64,000 nucleotides of DNA from Macropodus opercularis (Eukaryota; Chordata; Actinopteri; Anabantiformes; Osphronemidae). The position numbers were made by a program, and so were the translations under genes. The notes beneath the pieces were generated by a model. It was given only the letters and a program-made list of their open reading frames with translations, was not told the origin of the DNA and did not search any database. Numbering within the stretch: position 1 is the stretch's first letter; each line of letters opens with the position of its first letter. Of the stretch, positions 24,597 through 37,892 are shown one piece after another. The DNA is taken from positions 8,979,501 to 9,043,500 of the forward strand of contig CM061102.1 of assembly GCA_030770545.1 (NCBI GenBank). Direction: 5' to 3'.

Positions 24597-26148
24597 CTTT
24601 GGAAAGAGACACACATCATCAGTGATGCAGCACATTGGTCTTTGCAGTGTTTGTTGGCCACACGTCAACTTGATGCTTATACAGTGAGGTCGCTACTTTA
24701 CAATAACTAATCGGTAATGAAGTTAAGAGTAGAGTAATGTGACGTTTTGGCCGAGCCCATTGGGCACAAAACATTTAGTTTATGATCACGTCATCCTATT
24801 TTCTGCCTCAACTGCCTCCTGATTGATATAGACCCTCAATAAGCCAATAGCAGATGACATTTACAATGTTTGCCAATTTCTGATGAAGCTTCAGCCCACA
24901 CATACCTCATCGATGTTCCAATAGATTCATAAACTCGCTCCTACCAAGTTATTTTTCAGCCACGTAAATAAATGCACATTAGAGTTTATTCACCTGTTCT
25001 GACTTTTCACAGCTAATTCAAGATAACACCAGGTTTTGCACAATAGTCTCAGTCAGCTTCGCATGTGGGAAGTTTGAGTGTCTATCCTCCACATCCTCCT
25101 CTTCTCCTCTGCCCTGGAATACGCTTCCTAAGCATCCCACCCCGCTGTCTCCTCTCTGGCTCCATCCTGCCAATCAAATCTTCTGTTCAGCCACTTCCCC
25201 CAGCTGAGGCAGTGAGCCCGCCTCCCCTAGAGATGAGAGAGTGACAGCTCTGCAGTGTTCGCAGCATCCATCCAGGGAACAGGAGAGAGGAAACATGGCT
25301 GCTTTTCCTCACGTATGGAAGAAGAAAGAGAGAGAGAGAGGAAACTGCATTTCTAATACTACAACCGCTGCAGACGTTCTCTTAGCATCCTTATTAGGTT
25401 CACCAGCCTCCACTGTGCTCCCTCAACAATCCCACTTGTCTTTCTCCTCAACCCTGTGTTTGTCTGGTTCCTCTTTTCTGCGAATGCTTGTTGTTGTTGG
25501 TATTGAAGTTGGTAATTTAACACTTTTAATTAACCGCACACGATGGATGAGGCGTATCAGTTTTCATCAGTCTTATTTTTACAAAGCGCCAGTCACACCC
25601 TGCAGCGCTGTAACCGTAGTGCAAATATAAACCAATAATGATAACCAAAGAATTTATCAGTTTGAAATATAAAAAAGAATGAATCACGGTTTGATTGTAC
25701 TCGTATGCTGCTCAGCACCAGGGTACTTGGGTACTTCCATCAGTGTGATGAGCTCTTCACAGAGCCCCTGTAGCAACTCACCCAACGTTCCGCCGCTACT
25801 TAAACTTTTGCTTTTAGTGTTCGAAGTACAAAACTACTTCTCATAGTTAGTTCAGACTTTTCTTCTTATTATATTATCTTATAATATTTAGAAGTTTGAT
25901 TGTAAATGTGCTCTGTGGTGCTTGACAGCAGAGGTCGAGAAACCCGCTCTTTATATATTTCAGCTGTTGAATGGACTCTGATTGCTCAGCATGACTCAGC
26001 ACAAGAGCACTACAAAGTTCATTAATATCTTTATTCGATCCAAAGTCTTGTAAGATCCACTTTGAGGACATAATGACGGTTGTTTAACCGCAAGTTATAT
26101 TTTGCCATTGAAGTGTCATTTTGTATTCATACTGTTGGCTTCTGCTCT

Positions 26149-26179
26149 GTGTGTGTGTGTGTGCGTGCGTGCGTGTGTG
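26149..26179. repeat. GT/GC imperfect microsatellite
   Basis: GT units with an internal block of three GTGC units, a common decay pattern of GT repeats. Confidence 0.93.
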
Positions 26180-28321
26180 GGTGAGTGAGAGTTGGTATAA
26201 TTGGTCTATAAATATCTTATCACATTTTAGGGACAGCTGAAAAGAGCAGCTGACACCGAGCTGCCATTAATGCTGAGGCTTGTCAATCAAAAAACTCATC
26301 TGGCCTGGCTCATAGTGCACATTGTGTAAAGTATATGCGAGAGGATGCTCACACACGCACCCTGGCTAACCTGCTGTTTGGTGAGCGCGTCTGATCTCCA
26401 GCGTTGTGTAACGCCATCTTTTATATGTTGTGTTACTGTTTGAAATCCTCTTACACTGAAAGTAGTTGTCCCCTGGCCTGACTGAGCAAGGACTCAATGA
26501 CGTACAGTAGCACATTTACAGTATTCATCCATAAAACTCCATCCACTCATATCAACCACAATTTGAGGAGCAATAAATAAAAAAAAAACAGCATCAGTTG
26601 AAGCCTCTACATGTGACATGAAAGGCCATGAAATATTAGGAGTGAATAATTTCTCTACCTCAGGATAGAGGTCACATTCACATGCACATAATCAGAGGTG
26701 AACAGCATTAAGGCAGCAAAAACCGGCTCGACTTTTCTGTGTAATCATTTAATTTCAATTGGCGGGCGAACAAAACGTTGCATCTTCTTTCTCGTGTTAG
26801 CTGCTGGGCCTGCCATAACGAATCCAGTATTACAATGTATACGTTTCAAATCCAGCCTGCTGCTGCTTCCCCTTGTGTATTGTCTAAACCTGCCCTCTCG
26901 CATTAGACTGTTATTACATCACTTTTTATCTGTGTTCGTTGTTAAACTAGAGCCTGCCACAGCTCCACCAGTGCTGGAAGGACACTCACTGTAGGAACAG
27001 ACTGGGTTTAATTGACTCAGTCGGTCAGACAGGTGCTGTAGCTCACTAGTGAACATTCACAAGCGTATAAATATGTTAGTTGTTAGGATAATGCACATAA
27101 CTTTGTTTTTAGTCTCAAAAATGTTTATTACCATGAGCATTTTAACCGCTAATGTTTTTTTGAAATAAGAAACAAGAACATGATTCACCTGCTCCGTAAC
27201 AGGAATCGTTGCAGTCTGTGGGTGGCTGCTCCGAGCTCTGCGTCACTGGTGTGAGCCAAGACGGAGCCTCGGAGGATTAGAAATGGAAATGACGGGCACG
27301 AAAATGTAAAAATCTGGCCCTTTAATGCCATTTCACAAGAGAGGCTGCGGACGTATGCTGGGGTCCGAACAGAGGGGGATCATCGACAGCAGAAACGGAG
27401 CCGACTGATCCTGGTGAGGTCTGAGGGTAGACCCAACATTCCCTGTGCCATTAAATGAAAGAACCGCTCGAGCGAGAACAATGGGAATTTGTCTGTGCGT
27501 GAACAATCAAAATACATAGAAGGAAGACTAATTTAAATACTGTACAGCTCTCCGTGCAAACAGAAGGCCGCGCTGCGTGTTCTCCTTTGCTTGTTCGATG
27601 AGCTGCATAGCGATGAGCCTTTAAACTCAGCGCATATATTCTGTCCTCCGCCATCTTCTCACTGTCTCTGTGCTGGGTTTTACAGGCAGCCTGTTGGCAT
27701 CCTCCCCTGTCTGACCTGTCTTACCAGCTCCAGTCTGCGCACATCTTCCGGGAGACTATGACCAGGGGAGCACTTTGAAATGTTAGGAGAGTTGCTATCA
27801 GTGCCTGGCAGACATGTGTGATAATGTTATTTTATAGCACGAAACTCCCTGAGCGTTCACAGCTGAGAAGGGGCTTCTGTGGATTCACAATGATGGCTCT
27901 CCACTCCAAGAGGAGAGGTCTGGTTCGCCTCGGAACGCTGGCATTTACAACCGGACAGGTGCTGTACCCCCAGATTGTTGCCCTTAATAGACCTAGACAG
28001 TAGGTGATACCCCCCCACCCTTTTATTTCATGACCACGGCGCTGAAGTCTAACTCTGTTAACCTGATCTCACACTTTTATGCTGTCAGAGACACAGAAAG
28101 AAAGAAAGTAGAGGAGGAACATGAGAGATTCATCCTCAGCAATGTTTCTCATCCTCCAAACCAAATAGACCAAAGCAGAGAGAATGAACTCTACAAAGGG
28201 ACGGAGGGGCCTTGATGTTAATTAACGTACTAATCCAACTGATCACCACAGATCACATTTCAGGCATGTATGTGTCTGTGTGTGCATGCATCTATGTTTG
28301 TGCTGTGCATACAGAGGAGGG

Positions 28322-28323
<2 letters not shown>

Positions 28324-28374
<51 letters not shown>
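28324..28374. repeat. (GT)25 microsatellite
   Basis: The longest pure dinucleotide run in the window, 51 bp, inside the Ig2 intron. Confidence 0.98.
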
Positions 28375-28376
<2 letters not shown>

Positions 28377-29529
28377 ACTTGGCCATGTTTTATTCATGCC
28401 ACTGGGACGGCAGGAGCCATCTTGAAATTACATCTTTAATGGTCATTGATCCAGTCCACCCCAGGGAGCCGGGTAGTATAAATGTAGTCCCAACACTGAC
28501 TTTTTAAGTAGCGCGTGTGAGGTTGTCTAACACTGAAAATGTATTTTCTTTTAACCAGAAAACTTTTTTAAATTCCGCAACTTGATTCTTCTTTCGGTCT
28601 TCAGTGTCGCGAGCGGCTTCCACACCGTGTTCTTGGAAATAGGCTTCTCTCTCCTGCCTCTTCCCTTTCCTCAATAGCTCCTTCCCGAGCCAACCTTGCA
28701 GTAATGACGGCCACCTCAGTCCGTCCTCGAGCACAATTACCCACAACTGGAAAAAAAACGGCAGCGCTATGCAAAAGGTTGTTCAGCGGCTGCGGAGATT
28801 GAGTGACAGCATATTAAAAGCTCTACAGGCGACCTAAAATAGTGGAAGGCACAGCTATGATAGCTCCTTGTCCTTGGCCAACAAGTTTGACAATAGAATA
28901 GTGATATGACCGCAAGCGAATTTGAATCAAATCTTTGTGTTTTTTTCCTTAAGCCCCCTTGGAATTGAGCTATCGCATAACATGATGAAGCAATAACCTC
29001 CACAGTTTAGGTCAGAGAGTATGATAATACTAGTCGGATAGAGAACATCCCCACCCTTATTTGAAATAAATATTCATTTCATCTCTGCCTCGCTTGGTCT
29101 CCACACAGCTCCCTCTGGTTCGCTGGTGTGTAAACAAGTGCTACATGTGGTGATATTGGCAGAGGTCTCTCCGGGTTGCGGTGTGTAACTGAGATAGAAA
29201 TATATCATTACTGGGTGGGGGCTGAAGGGATCTGAGGGACAAAGAGACTGAGAAATAAGAATATTGGATTCCGGTCCACACACGCGAGCTTATGTCCTTA
29301 CATGCAGGCTGTCTTCTCCATCTGTCTGTTTTGCTCGCGCACACACAAACGTGCATGCGTTTAGCATAGGGTGTCTGTGAACTGAATGTGAATGGGTGAT
29401 GGACTGCTCCAGTGGCTCTGCCGGTAATATAATCTTCTCTATACCCCCCAGATCCCACACCAATATGTCGCAATTGTCATTTCTAGCCAGCATGGTCGCC
29501 CACAATCAGATGGCTTTTCACACTGAATG

Positions 29530-29550
29530 CACCCCGAACCTTTCGGGGTG
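29530..29550. repeat. Perfect hairpin, 9-bp arms
   Basis: CACCCCGAA, loop CCT, TTCGGGGTG. It is intronic, inside the Ig2 intron. Confidence 0.9.
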
Positions 29551-32204
29551 ATGAACATTGCGAGTGCACTCACACACGCGGTGTATTAACATGTGTTGCC
29601 CTTTGTGCGGGCCAGGTTCCATGTTTATTTATTGCGTCCTCTTTTAACGTGGAGCGACAGTCACTCGCTGGAGCTTCTTCAGTTTTCCTCCGATTAAAAT
29701 GCTAGACGCAGCTTCACATACTGTACATTCACAGACAAACCCAGTGTCACATATAACAAGTCAGACAGACCATATCCAAGTAATGATTCACACCTTCCCA
29801 TTACTATTACTGGAGAAGTCAGCCAATTAGTGGCAGAAATGCATTTATGGGGTGACAAAGCAGAACAAAATGTGTAAATGTGCATGTGTCAATCATAAGC
29901 GTGAGAACAGACTTTTTCTTGAACCAAACATGTCCTGAATATGGCTGACGAACGCATCGCAGCGAGGGAAGTGCTAATTAAAAACAGACACCTACTTGTC
30001 TGGAAAGATGAGATCTCATCAGAAGATCGATGTTTCCTTCATCTTTGAAACGGACAGACATTTTAGTTTTCATGTGACCCCTGTTACTGTGTTTCTATGG
30101 ATGCCATGCCGGGATAAGCCATGTGTTCACGGACTGGGCTTGGTTACGGTTAACTCTCTGTGGCTTTAGAATACGTTTATGTTTAGAAGCCGCCTGAGTA
30201 AATCTGATGGCACGGATTCAACATCATCTCCTTGCTACAGGTAATTAAATGAAACGATCACCATGATATCTGCTTAAACCTGCGCGGAAAACCAGCATTG
30301 ATTTGGACTTATCTGTTTGCTAATCTGGACCCTGGGACACCCTAATGTGAGATAGCAGCAGAGCTGTCAGGGCTTAAGAATCGGCTGGAAAGGATATAAT
30401 GACACAGGCGGAGAGAGCTTTGCAGTGAATTCAGCGAGGGCCGAAACATCACCTCCGATTGAAATTCTCGACTTGTGCAGTAGCAGATCTGACAAGAATC
30501 TGCTAATCTGACATTAGTATAAAGTCTGAAGCTTCTACTTTATGTTCTAGGACAATGTTGTCAAGATTTACTGTTACAAAGACAAAATTACTACATAATA
30601 CTTGCTTGGATTAATATAAACTTTTGCCTATGCTATTCTTTTAATATTGAAGTCACACAGAATACATCATTCATCACAGCGCTTAATCTACTAACACAGA
30701 ATTAGGCCCAAATTAAAGATGGTCATGTGCCAACTTGGTGAGAGAATTATAGCATCTGACCTTAATGAGAAAGCGTCTCCTCTGAGACCTTCTACACTTG
30801 AAGCCGCCAGTGAAAGCTCCGACTACCTGTTAAGTTTCTGTGGTAAATTAATAGCACATTATGTCCTGGCTAAGTTTCCATTTGCCTTTCAGGGAGCTTT
30901 TCTCTCAGTAGTGGGCCGCTGGGAGACACAATTATCACCCACAGAGACACAGTCAGCCCGTGAGGAAAAAACTCACTCTGCTAATTAGTGTATGTTCACT
31001 TTCTATACACTTTATGTATCTCTGCTTGGGAGGAGAAATACACTGTATATTGAGATCTGCTCTCCAGTGCGTCATTTAATAAGTGAAAGATTCGAACAAT
31101 GTGCTCGCAAGTCAGTATTAACGAGCAAACGTTGTATATTCGTTTAAGAATGGGAATAAATGTGCGCCAGATGGATAAAAGAGACGGAGTCGCTGCTGCC
31201 GGAGCTACAGTACGACAGGAGCCAAAAAAACTGCCGAAGGAAAGGCATTAATATGCATGGATCACGCACGCCTTGGCAAAAATAATTTTTGTGCTTTATT
31301 AATCCTTTGTCTGAGCAGAGAAATGAACTCTGAAGCGTGTGTGTTTGTGTGTGTTATGCATCCTAAACGCTTCTCATAATGCAAAGTTTACTTCCTTTAA
31401 TTGGCCATTTAGGATGTGCAACACCTGGCTGCCTGGTATTCTCATTACAGAGACTTAGTGATCTGTTGGGTTAAACAAAGGTTTTGCGATCCTGACAGTG
31501 TCTTTCCAATCATTTGCTTTGTTCTTTGCCAGTAAAAAAAACCAAAACAGAAACCTGTGATTTTCAATCCCGTCTCTTTGCTTACACTTGCATTCATTTA
31601 AATGACAAAAGGGTGATTTGCATTTTGTTATTTGCCTTTAATCTGCTTCGTGAAACAACACAGAAACTCGTATACGTTCTGCTACGGCGCTGATGATCTT
31701 CGACAGCCTGTCCCACTGGGTTGTGCGTTTTACTTGCTACAGATCAGTTTCTTTCCCTCAGAAACCTAATTTTGTCATTTCATGTTCCCAGGTCTCTTTT
31801 CTTCAAAATTCTCTCTCAATTCTCCATTTCATATAATTACAGAGCGGCTGGTTCATCGAGCAGAACAGAGCGGGAGCAGGGTGGAAACAAGGTGTATGGG
31901 CCAGTCGGTATGATTTAGAACAGCCTTCTCATAACAGGAGAGGTTAATGCATCAGTCTCAGGCCAGAGGACACACACTGAATCTGCTACTACAAACAACT
32001 TGTTTATTAAAAACAAAACATCAGCGGCAGTTTATGGAGAAGGCCTTCAGCAGCATTAGCGCCTCGTTTATTTACTGTATTCTGAAACACAACAGCCACT
32101 AATATAAAATGATGAGCGGACAGGGAGGTGTAAACATTCACATCCAAATCTCAGTGAATCAGCATCCGTTAGTTACGTGTCAGACAGATCCACATGGGAC
32201 ATAC

Positions 32205-32342
32205 CTTTGACCTCCTTTTCATTCCTGAACCAGCGCAGGTCAGCGGCGGGCTTGCTGCCCTGGGTGATGCAGGTCAGAGTGATGTGGTCTCCCTCCTTGG
32301 CAGGCTTTGTCAGGCCATCGATCTCTGGCCTCTCTGGTACAC
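32205..32342 (-). CDS. cadm2: cadm2 exon: Ig2, first half
   Basis: This 138-bp exon encodes (G)VPERPEIDGLTKPAKEG, then DHITLTCITQGSKPAADL, then RWFRNEKEVK(G). It starts Ig2 with the family's V-P-E-x-P linker, carries the first cysteine (LTC) and the core tryptophan (RWF), and has the near-invariant GSKPAAD turn of CADM2. The borders are ...caacccacag and gtatgtcc, phase 1 both sides. The linker half (EIDGLTKPAKEGDHI) is more diverged from the mammalian sequence than the rest, which is usual for this loop. The exon has no long open frame around it and was found from splice sites and similarity. Confidence 0.95.
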
Positions 32343-35300
32343 CTGTGGGTTGGAATGGAAATCACAGTGACGGACCTATTTCGCACACAGCGACATATTG
32401 TTATGCAACAATAATCTAATTATGCCTCAGTGCGAATTCTCCTGCAGTGAGATGAGAGCAAGCTCTACGCAGCAGCAGCGTGATCACACCAGGGACTGGT
32501 GCTGGGCGGCCACTCTCTCCTTTTAGGGTTAGTTCCTACCAACTTACCAAAAGTACACACAGCTATTAATGAGTGAAGCTCATGGGTTTGACTTCCTTGC
32601 TCACGTTGTGTTTTTTATTTACCAAGATCAATGTTGAGGATTGTTTGGAAGGTGAGCTAAGAAACGTGTATGAGCATTTACAGTATAATAACAAGTCGGT
32701 GGAGAAACGCGGTTCTTCTTCTTCGGTGCGTGCGTGTGAAGATGCTCAGGCTTGCACCCACGAGGTTGAACAGAAAATGTTAATTACTGGCTTCTCCCGT
32801 AATGAGTGCTTTAAGTGTGTCTGCCCTTCTAATGCCACTGAGCAATAAGTCTGCCTGAGGCTGAGTGACGGAAAGGTCTGTCAGTCAATGGCATTGACGG
32901 ACTCTGGCCTTGTCTGTCTTAGCACCTCCTGTGCTCTTTATCACCACAGGTACAGACCTTCCTCTTCTCCCTCCTCTGCTGACTAGCCAGCGTTTCTACT
33001 ATGTTTTCTGTGTTGTTTTTTTTTGTGTGCGCATTTGTGACGGTGTTATACGTCAATAGAGGAACAGCTTTAAACGACATTGGGATCATTACACGTTGGG
33101 TTGCATGTCTTTACACCTTACTGTCCACAGAAGCATCTCCTCATTAGCTTAATAGGTGGCTCTAAGCTTCACTGACTCGCAGTAACCTTTCTGGTCACAG
33201 TCTCCTTTTAGAGTCTTCAAGACATTTAAATCTAATTTTACTAACAGGACAGACATTTAATTTGTAATCGTTGGTACATCAGCTGTACTTATTTATGCAG
33301 GTGAAATCATTGCTTGCTTTGCTTTTGTTAAGCGTAATTTTAAATTTAGCAGCACCTCATTAACATCCATATTAGTCCAAAGTGGCACCTCATCCATTTG
33401 CACATTGTTTGCATGAGCCAAACAAACATTTGTGTTAATTAATTTCTCAAGTTATTAGCATCATACACAAGGGAAAAAAAGCGAGTGATAACTTGTAAAA
33501 AAAATGAATCACAGATGTTGTTTTGTTTTCAGAAAATGTTTACAAAAAAACACTTTCTCTTCTTTTGTTGTTCTGATCGGGCTAAAAAGGAGCATTTGCA
33601 ATTTTAATATGTCATTTTTCAAAAATGGTTTGTGCACAAATTCTTGAATGAATGTAAGCAGTTTTATTATGTCCTGTTTAATTCAGTGCTCCCTGGAGTG
33701 GCCAGTAAACCTGTTTAATTGGACACCCAACGCTGGGCTGTGTTCACACACCCTTCAGATGAACCACTCACCTTAGCTTGTAACAATCACTTTGCCACGG
33801 ACACGTGAACGAGTTCACTAATTCGAGCTCGTATCCTCGTTTACCAATGTTACTGAAGTAAAAGTTTTCTTAGTAGGTCGGCCTCGGCGCTTTCCGCTGC
33901 TTCTCCTGAGTTAATTGGCCAACGCGCTTTGTTTGAGTGTGTGTGTGTGTGGAGAGGCAGCAGGGTTCCCTCTACTCCTGTAGTTGTGCCCTGTTGAATA
34001 ATAATTCATGCGATATTGCAATGGAACAGCTACTGTACAGCAGTGTGTGTGTGGATGCGGTATGTGGTACTTTGTCGGGCTATGACTTTGTGTAAAGTGT
34101 CATATTCAGCATGTGTAACCATGTATTGTTTTATACACGTATGCTGATGATTAAGTGTGGCTCAACTCAAAAACGTGTGTGTGATGGTTTTTCTCCCACG
34201 CTGAACGAGAGCAGATCAGATATCAACGTTCCTCTTATGCAGTCACACTCCCCTTGGGTGGCTGCAAAGCTTTAATCCTTCTCTATGCTTGTGTCTGCGT
34301 GTGCGTTTCTCTGCTTGTTTGTGTAGTTGTCTCCACTGCTGTGTATGTGTACAACTGTTGAACCATGACCAACAGCATTTTCAGGACATGGAAAGTAATG
34401 AGAGGTCTGTTTCTGAGACGGATCATTGTGGTCATTAGCTCTGTGAGAAGATGTGTCGAGCCAAAATCAAAGTCAGCTGCAAAACTTTTGTGCGTCGTTT
34501 TTTTATTCAGAAAGGACAGAACGCTTAGCCTGGTGTGTATTTTTAGCTCAGCTTGTGGCATCGCTGTCTCAAACTGAAATAGCCATTGATTGGATTGCCA
34601 TGAAATTACATGCACGCTCATGACACCGGACGACTCCTAATGATTTTCGTATTCTCCTGACTTTCTCCCGCGGCCACGTTCACTTCTGCGGTTATGAGTC
34701 TTTCTAGGAATACATACTGCATGTACTTCTGTATTTATGAATTGTGTGTTTATGATGATAGTAGATAAACTCATTTGGAGAATCTCATGCATTTTAAGTT
34801 TTTATTTTGTAGTGCTTTTGTCTAAATTATTTCCAATTTCCACCACGTTCATTCCCAGTGGCCACTGTCCTGACGCAGTTGTGGGTAAACCAGTCCATTC
34901 CCAGACCATTTGCCTGCTTATTAAATCTCCCGCTGTATTTCCTGGCCTGCACCATTAACTATTGTTCAGCATAGCAAAATAATTTTCTCCATATCCTTAT
35001 TGAGCAGCAGCCTTTAATGTCTCTAATTCTCAGCTTGCTTGTTAACACAGAGAGTCTGCTAATGGTCCTGGAGTGCTCTTGCATATCTATTAACATTAGC
35101 GAAAACTAATTGGCAAGATAATAAGCCCAGTGACAGGAAATGAGACAATGTTTGTGTGAGCAGATGATCACAACACAAACAGTACTAATAGGAGAGAGGG
35201 TGTAACAGTAGTATTCATTTGTCTGTATTTAATTTTATTTGTGTGGGCATTAGAGGAGTGGTTGAACTCCAAGCAACAGGCTGCCTTTAGCCTCCAGAAA

Positions 35301-35408
35301 TGAGAAACTACATTTGTTACTATAGCGCTTCTTTTCCAAAAGGCCCAGCTTCATAGAAATGTTGTATTTGCCGTGCTCCAAGTGGACACGAAACGTTTGT
35401 GTGCTTAC
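32343..35408 (-). other. cadm2: cadm2 intron between Ig1 and Ig2 exons (3.1 kb)
   Basis: A phase-1 intron. It holds an opposite-strand open frame (32582-32848) with secreted-peptide-like features, a short GT tract (33936-33951), and two AT-rich stretches (33285-33460, 34955-35145) that resemble conserved non-coding elements. Confidence 0.9.
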
Positions 35409-35561
35409 CCAGAACCGTCAGGTACGCTTTGGCTGTTCTGACAGGCATGGTGAAGAGAGAACAGGTGTACATGCCCTCGTCCGACAGAGTGACGTCGCTG
35501 ATGCTGATGGTCAACTCTGACCACGACGCACGCACCAGCTCGATCCTGTTGTCCCTTAAAG
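35409..35561 (-). CDS. cadm2: cadm2 exon: Ig1 (V-type), second half
   Basis: The 153-bp exon encodes (A)LRDNRIELVRASWSEL, then TISISDVTLSDEGMYTC, then SLFTMPVRTAKAYLTVL(G). It supplies the D-x-G-x-Y-x-C signature (DEGMYTC) whose cysteine pairs with the one in the preceding exon, closing the Ig-V fold. The split Ala codon joins G from the previous exon to CT here. Splice sites are ...ctctgtgcag and gtaagcac. SLFTMPV followed by KAYLTVLG is a strongly conserved CADM2 segment with only conservative changes here. A GU-rich tract sits about 105-130 nt upstream of the acceptor in the transcript (35668-35692). Confidence 0.97.
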
Positions 35562-35667
35562 CTGCACAGAGACACAGAGACATTCATTATTTCAGTCAAA
35601 CTATATGATGTCATCATTTCATAGTGCAGTACAGTATATTTTTGACAAAATTGGTGAAATCTATACA

Positions 35668-35692
35668 ACACACACACGCACACACACACACT
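35668..35692. repeat. Short interrupted CA repeat upstream of Ig1 exon
   Basis: CA units broken by one GCA. In the transcript it is GU-rich and lies 107-131 nt before the acceptor of the second Ig1 exon. Confidence 0.92.
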
Positions 35693-37866
35693 TTGTCCCA
35701 CATTGGAAGCATGTGCACAAACACTGAAATCATTACAAAGAATGATGTGTTAGACTACAGTCTATTCAGCTGTTGGTATTATTTCTAATCAACCTTTTTC
35801 TTAGCCACATCTACTGCCATCCAAGATTTGCAAATTTGCCCATTATATCTGAAATGATGGACTTGGTTTGGTTATTGCTCAGTCAAAACAAGATGTGCAG
35901 TGTAAATAATGCATGAATAAATTTAAATGGATAAACAATCTGAAATCATAGCAGAAGTGACCTCTGAGCTGAACCCGCCGTTGAATCAGAAAATGTATTA
36001 ATCAGTACCGTACTGATGTAGTCTTCTCCGCTGGAAACCCATCATAGACATTTTACTTATATGAAAATGTAATCTTCCAAAAGACATAACAGGAATGGAA
36101 ATCAATACTGCAATAACAAGCCGAGAGAGAGAGGCCTAATGAGTTTGGCTACATGTGAGAGTTAAAATGGATTTGCTGATACCGATATATATCCCACAGT
36201 CTTCAAACTAGACTTCAGGACTGTGTCAGATTCAGAAGCAGTTTGGGAATAGGACAAAATGATAATTATAAAATGAATGTCTTTGTCTGAGCGGAGCGTG
36301 GAGCGAGCCAACCGCGTGGCATTGTGGTCCTGTTTGATTCTGCTCTAACTAATTATTTCATCCATCCACAAATGATACGACAGAACTGATAAAGTAGAGT
36401 AAAGACAAACATCAGGAATATTTTATCCTGACATTTCTCAATTTAAAAAGAATCCAAATGTAAAATGAAATCTCTAAAATATGAACCGTCAGTTAAGCTT
36501 TTTACAGCGCGGTTCAGACATGATCACTTTAATTGTTTTGCCACGGTGTGAGTCTTAAATCAGGGCCCAGTGCTGCAGCATTAGCAGTGTTTTAAGCCAC
36601 TTACAGTTGTAATTTGTCAGTCGCTGGTAAAAGCGTCTCCCTCGGTGACCGCATACGGCTTCTGTGTGTGCATGCTGCATGATCACAGAACTGACAAATA
36701 CAGAGAAATGTCAGCGAGCACACTATCTCGTGTCGTTTGCTCTGCAGAGGGACGGATAGTTTAGCTTTGCTGCTTCCAAGCTAAACACCTACAGTAAATG
36801 GCGCTGGAGTCGTAATCAGTTTGGCTAAATGACAGCTGCTCGCTCTCATTTATTTCTGGATTTGTTCTGTCCCTCCTCGTCTCTCGCAACACCGGTTATC
36901 TCTGCACGCTGTGTGCCGGGCCTGAGCAGCCATGACGCGTTGATATGAGCACATGACATATCTTTAGACTTCATACTGCTGACACCTTCTTCCTGTTTGT
37001 GTATTTATGAGTAGACATGACCATCAGTGCAAGACCACTGAATTCATTTTCGTCCAGTTCAGCTAATGCCGAGACCTGTCCTCAAAGAAATGTCATGCAG
37101 AATGTGTATGTCGTGTCCAAATGTATATATGCAGAAGCACAAGTCGACAATGTTATTTGGATTAAATAGAACAGAGATTCTTCCTGTCAGTCTCCTCCCA
37201 CCTGCAGACCTCATTCTGTCGACTCCACTAACCTGTGAATGTGTACAAGTTAAGCAGTGCTTCAATTCTACTGTTGCCTTATTTGCTTTGGGCAAAGGAA
37301 GCATGAGCAGGCAAATGTCAGAACATTTACTGTTGTTGTGGGTACGACTGCTTTCCTGCTCCGTGCTCGTCAGCAGCCCATTGTGGGAAGCTGTTTGTGT
37401 TGAAGGACACAGAAACTGCAGGCAGCGCTGCTCTGGAACTGGATGTGAAAATAATGAGATTATGATCTAGAAGTTCACTTCATCTGTTCATGTTCTCTTC
37501 TCCGCGTTCGCGCTAATTCAGATGCCAAAAGCACAAAAGCTGAATTAGTCTGAAATTTGGGGTGTAAAAGAAGCAAATAACTGCAAAGTTAACTGGTAGG
37601 GACGTTAATATCACCAGGAACCAACAAGGCCAACTGCACAGCAGCTGTCGGCTATGTCGCCAACTCGGTTTAGTCTTTGATGGTTTGTCCTTCCGCACTC
37701 TGACTTCTGACAGCCCTGAAATTTCAAATGTATTTTAATTTCATTTAATTCAAACACCGAAACCATAATTTAGTCATTTTTACAGATGAGATCCATTCAT
37801 ATACATGAATAAGAAATACACACACTCACATCCTCCTGTTTGCCTCTTATTTCTCGTCTCGCTTTT

Positions 37867-37892
37867 CTCTTTTGTCCAAAGGGACAAAAGAG
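37867..37892. repeat. Perfect hairpin, 11-bp arms
   Basis: CTCTTTTGTCC, loop AAAG, GGACAAAAGAG. It is intronic, inside the Ig1 intron. Confidence 0.9.

Larger units (their letters stand above)
24597..32204 (-). other. cadm2: cadm2 intron inside Ig2 (7.6 kb)
   Basis: A phase-1 intron containing GT tracts at 26149-26179 and 28324-28374, a perfect 9-bp-arm hairpin at 29530-29550, and AT-rich complex stretches near 30700-30990 and 31235-31640. No coding exon was recognised. Confidence 0.9.

Noticed and set aside
28212..28439. Open frame with a Cys-Val repeat (and similar Thr-His or Cys-Val frames near 9476-9721 and 17950-18265)
   Set aside because: These are translations of CA/GT microsatellites, not proteins.
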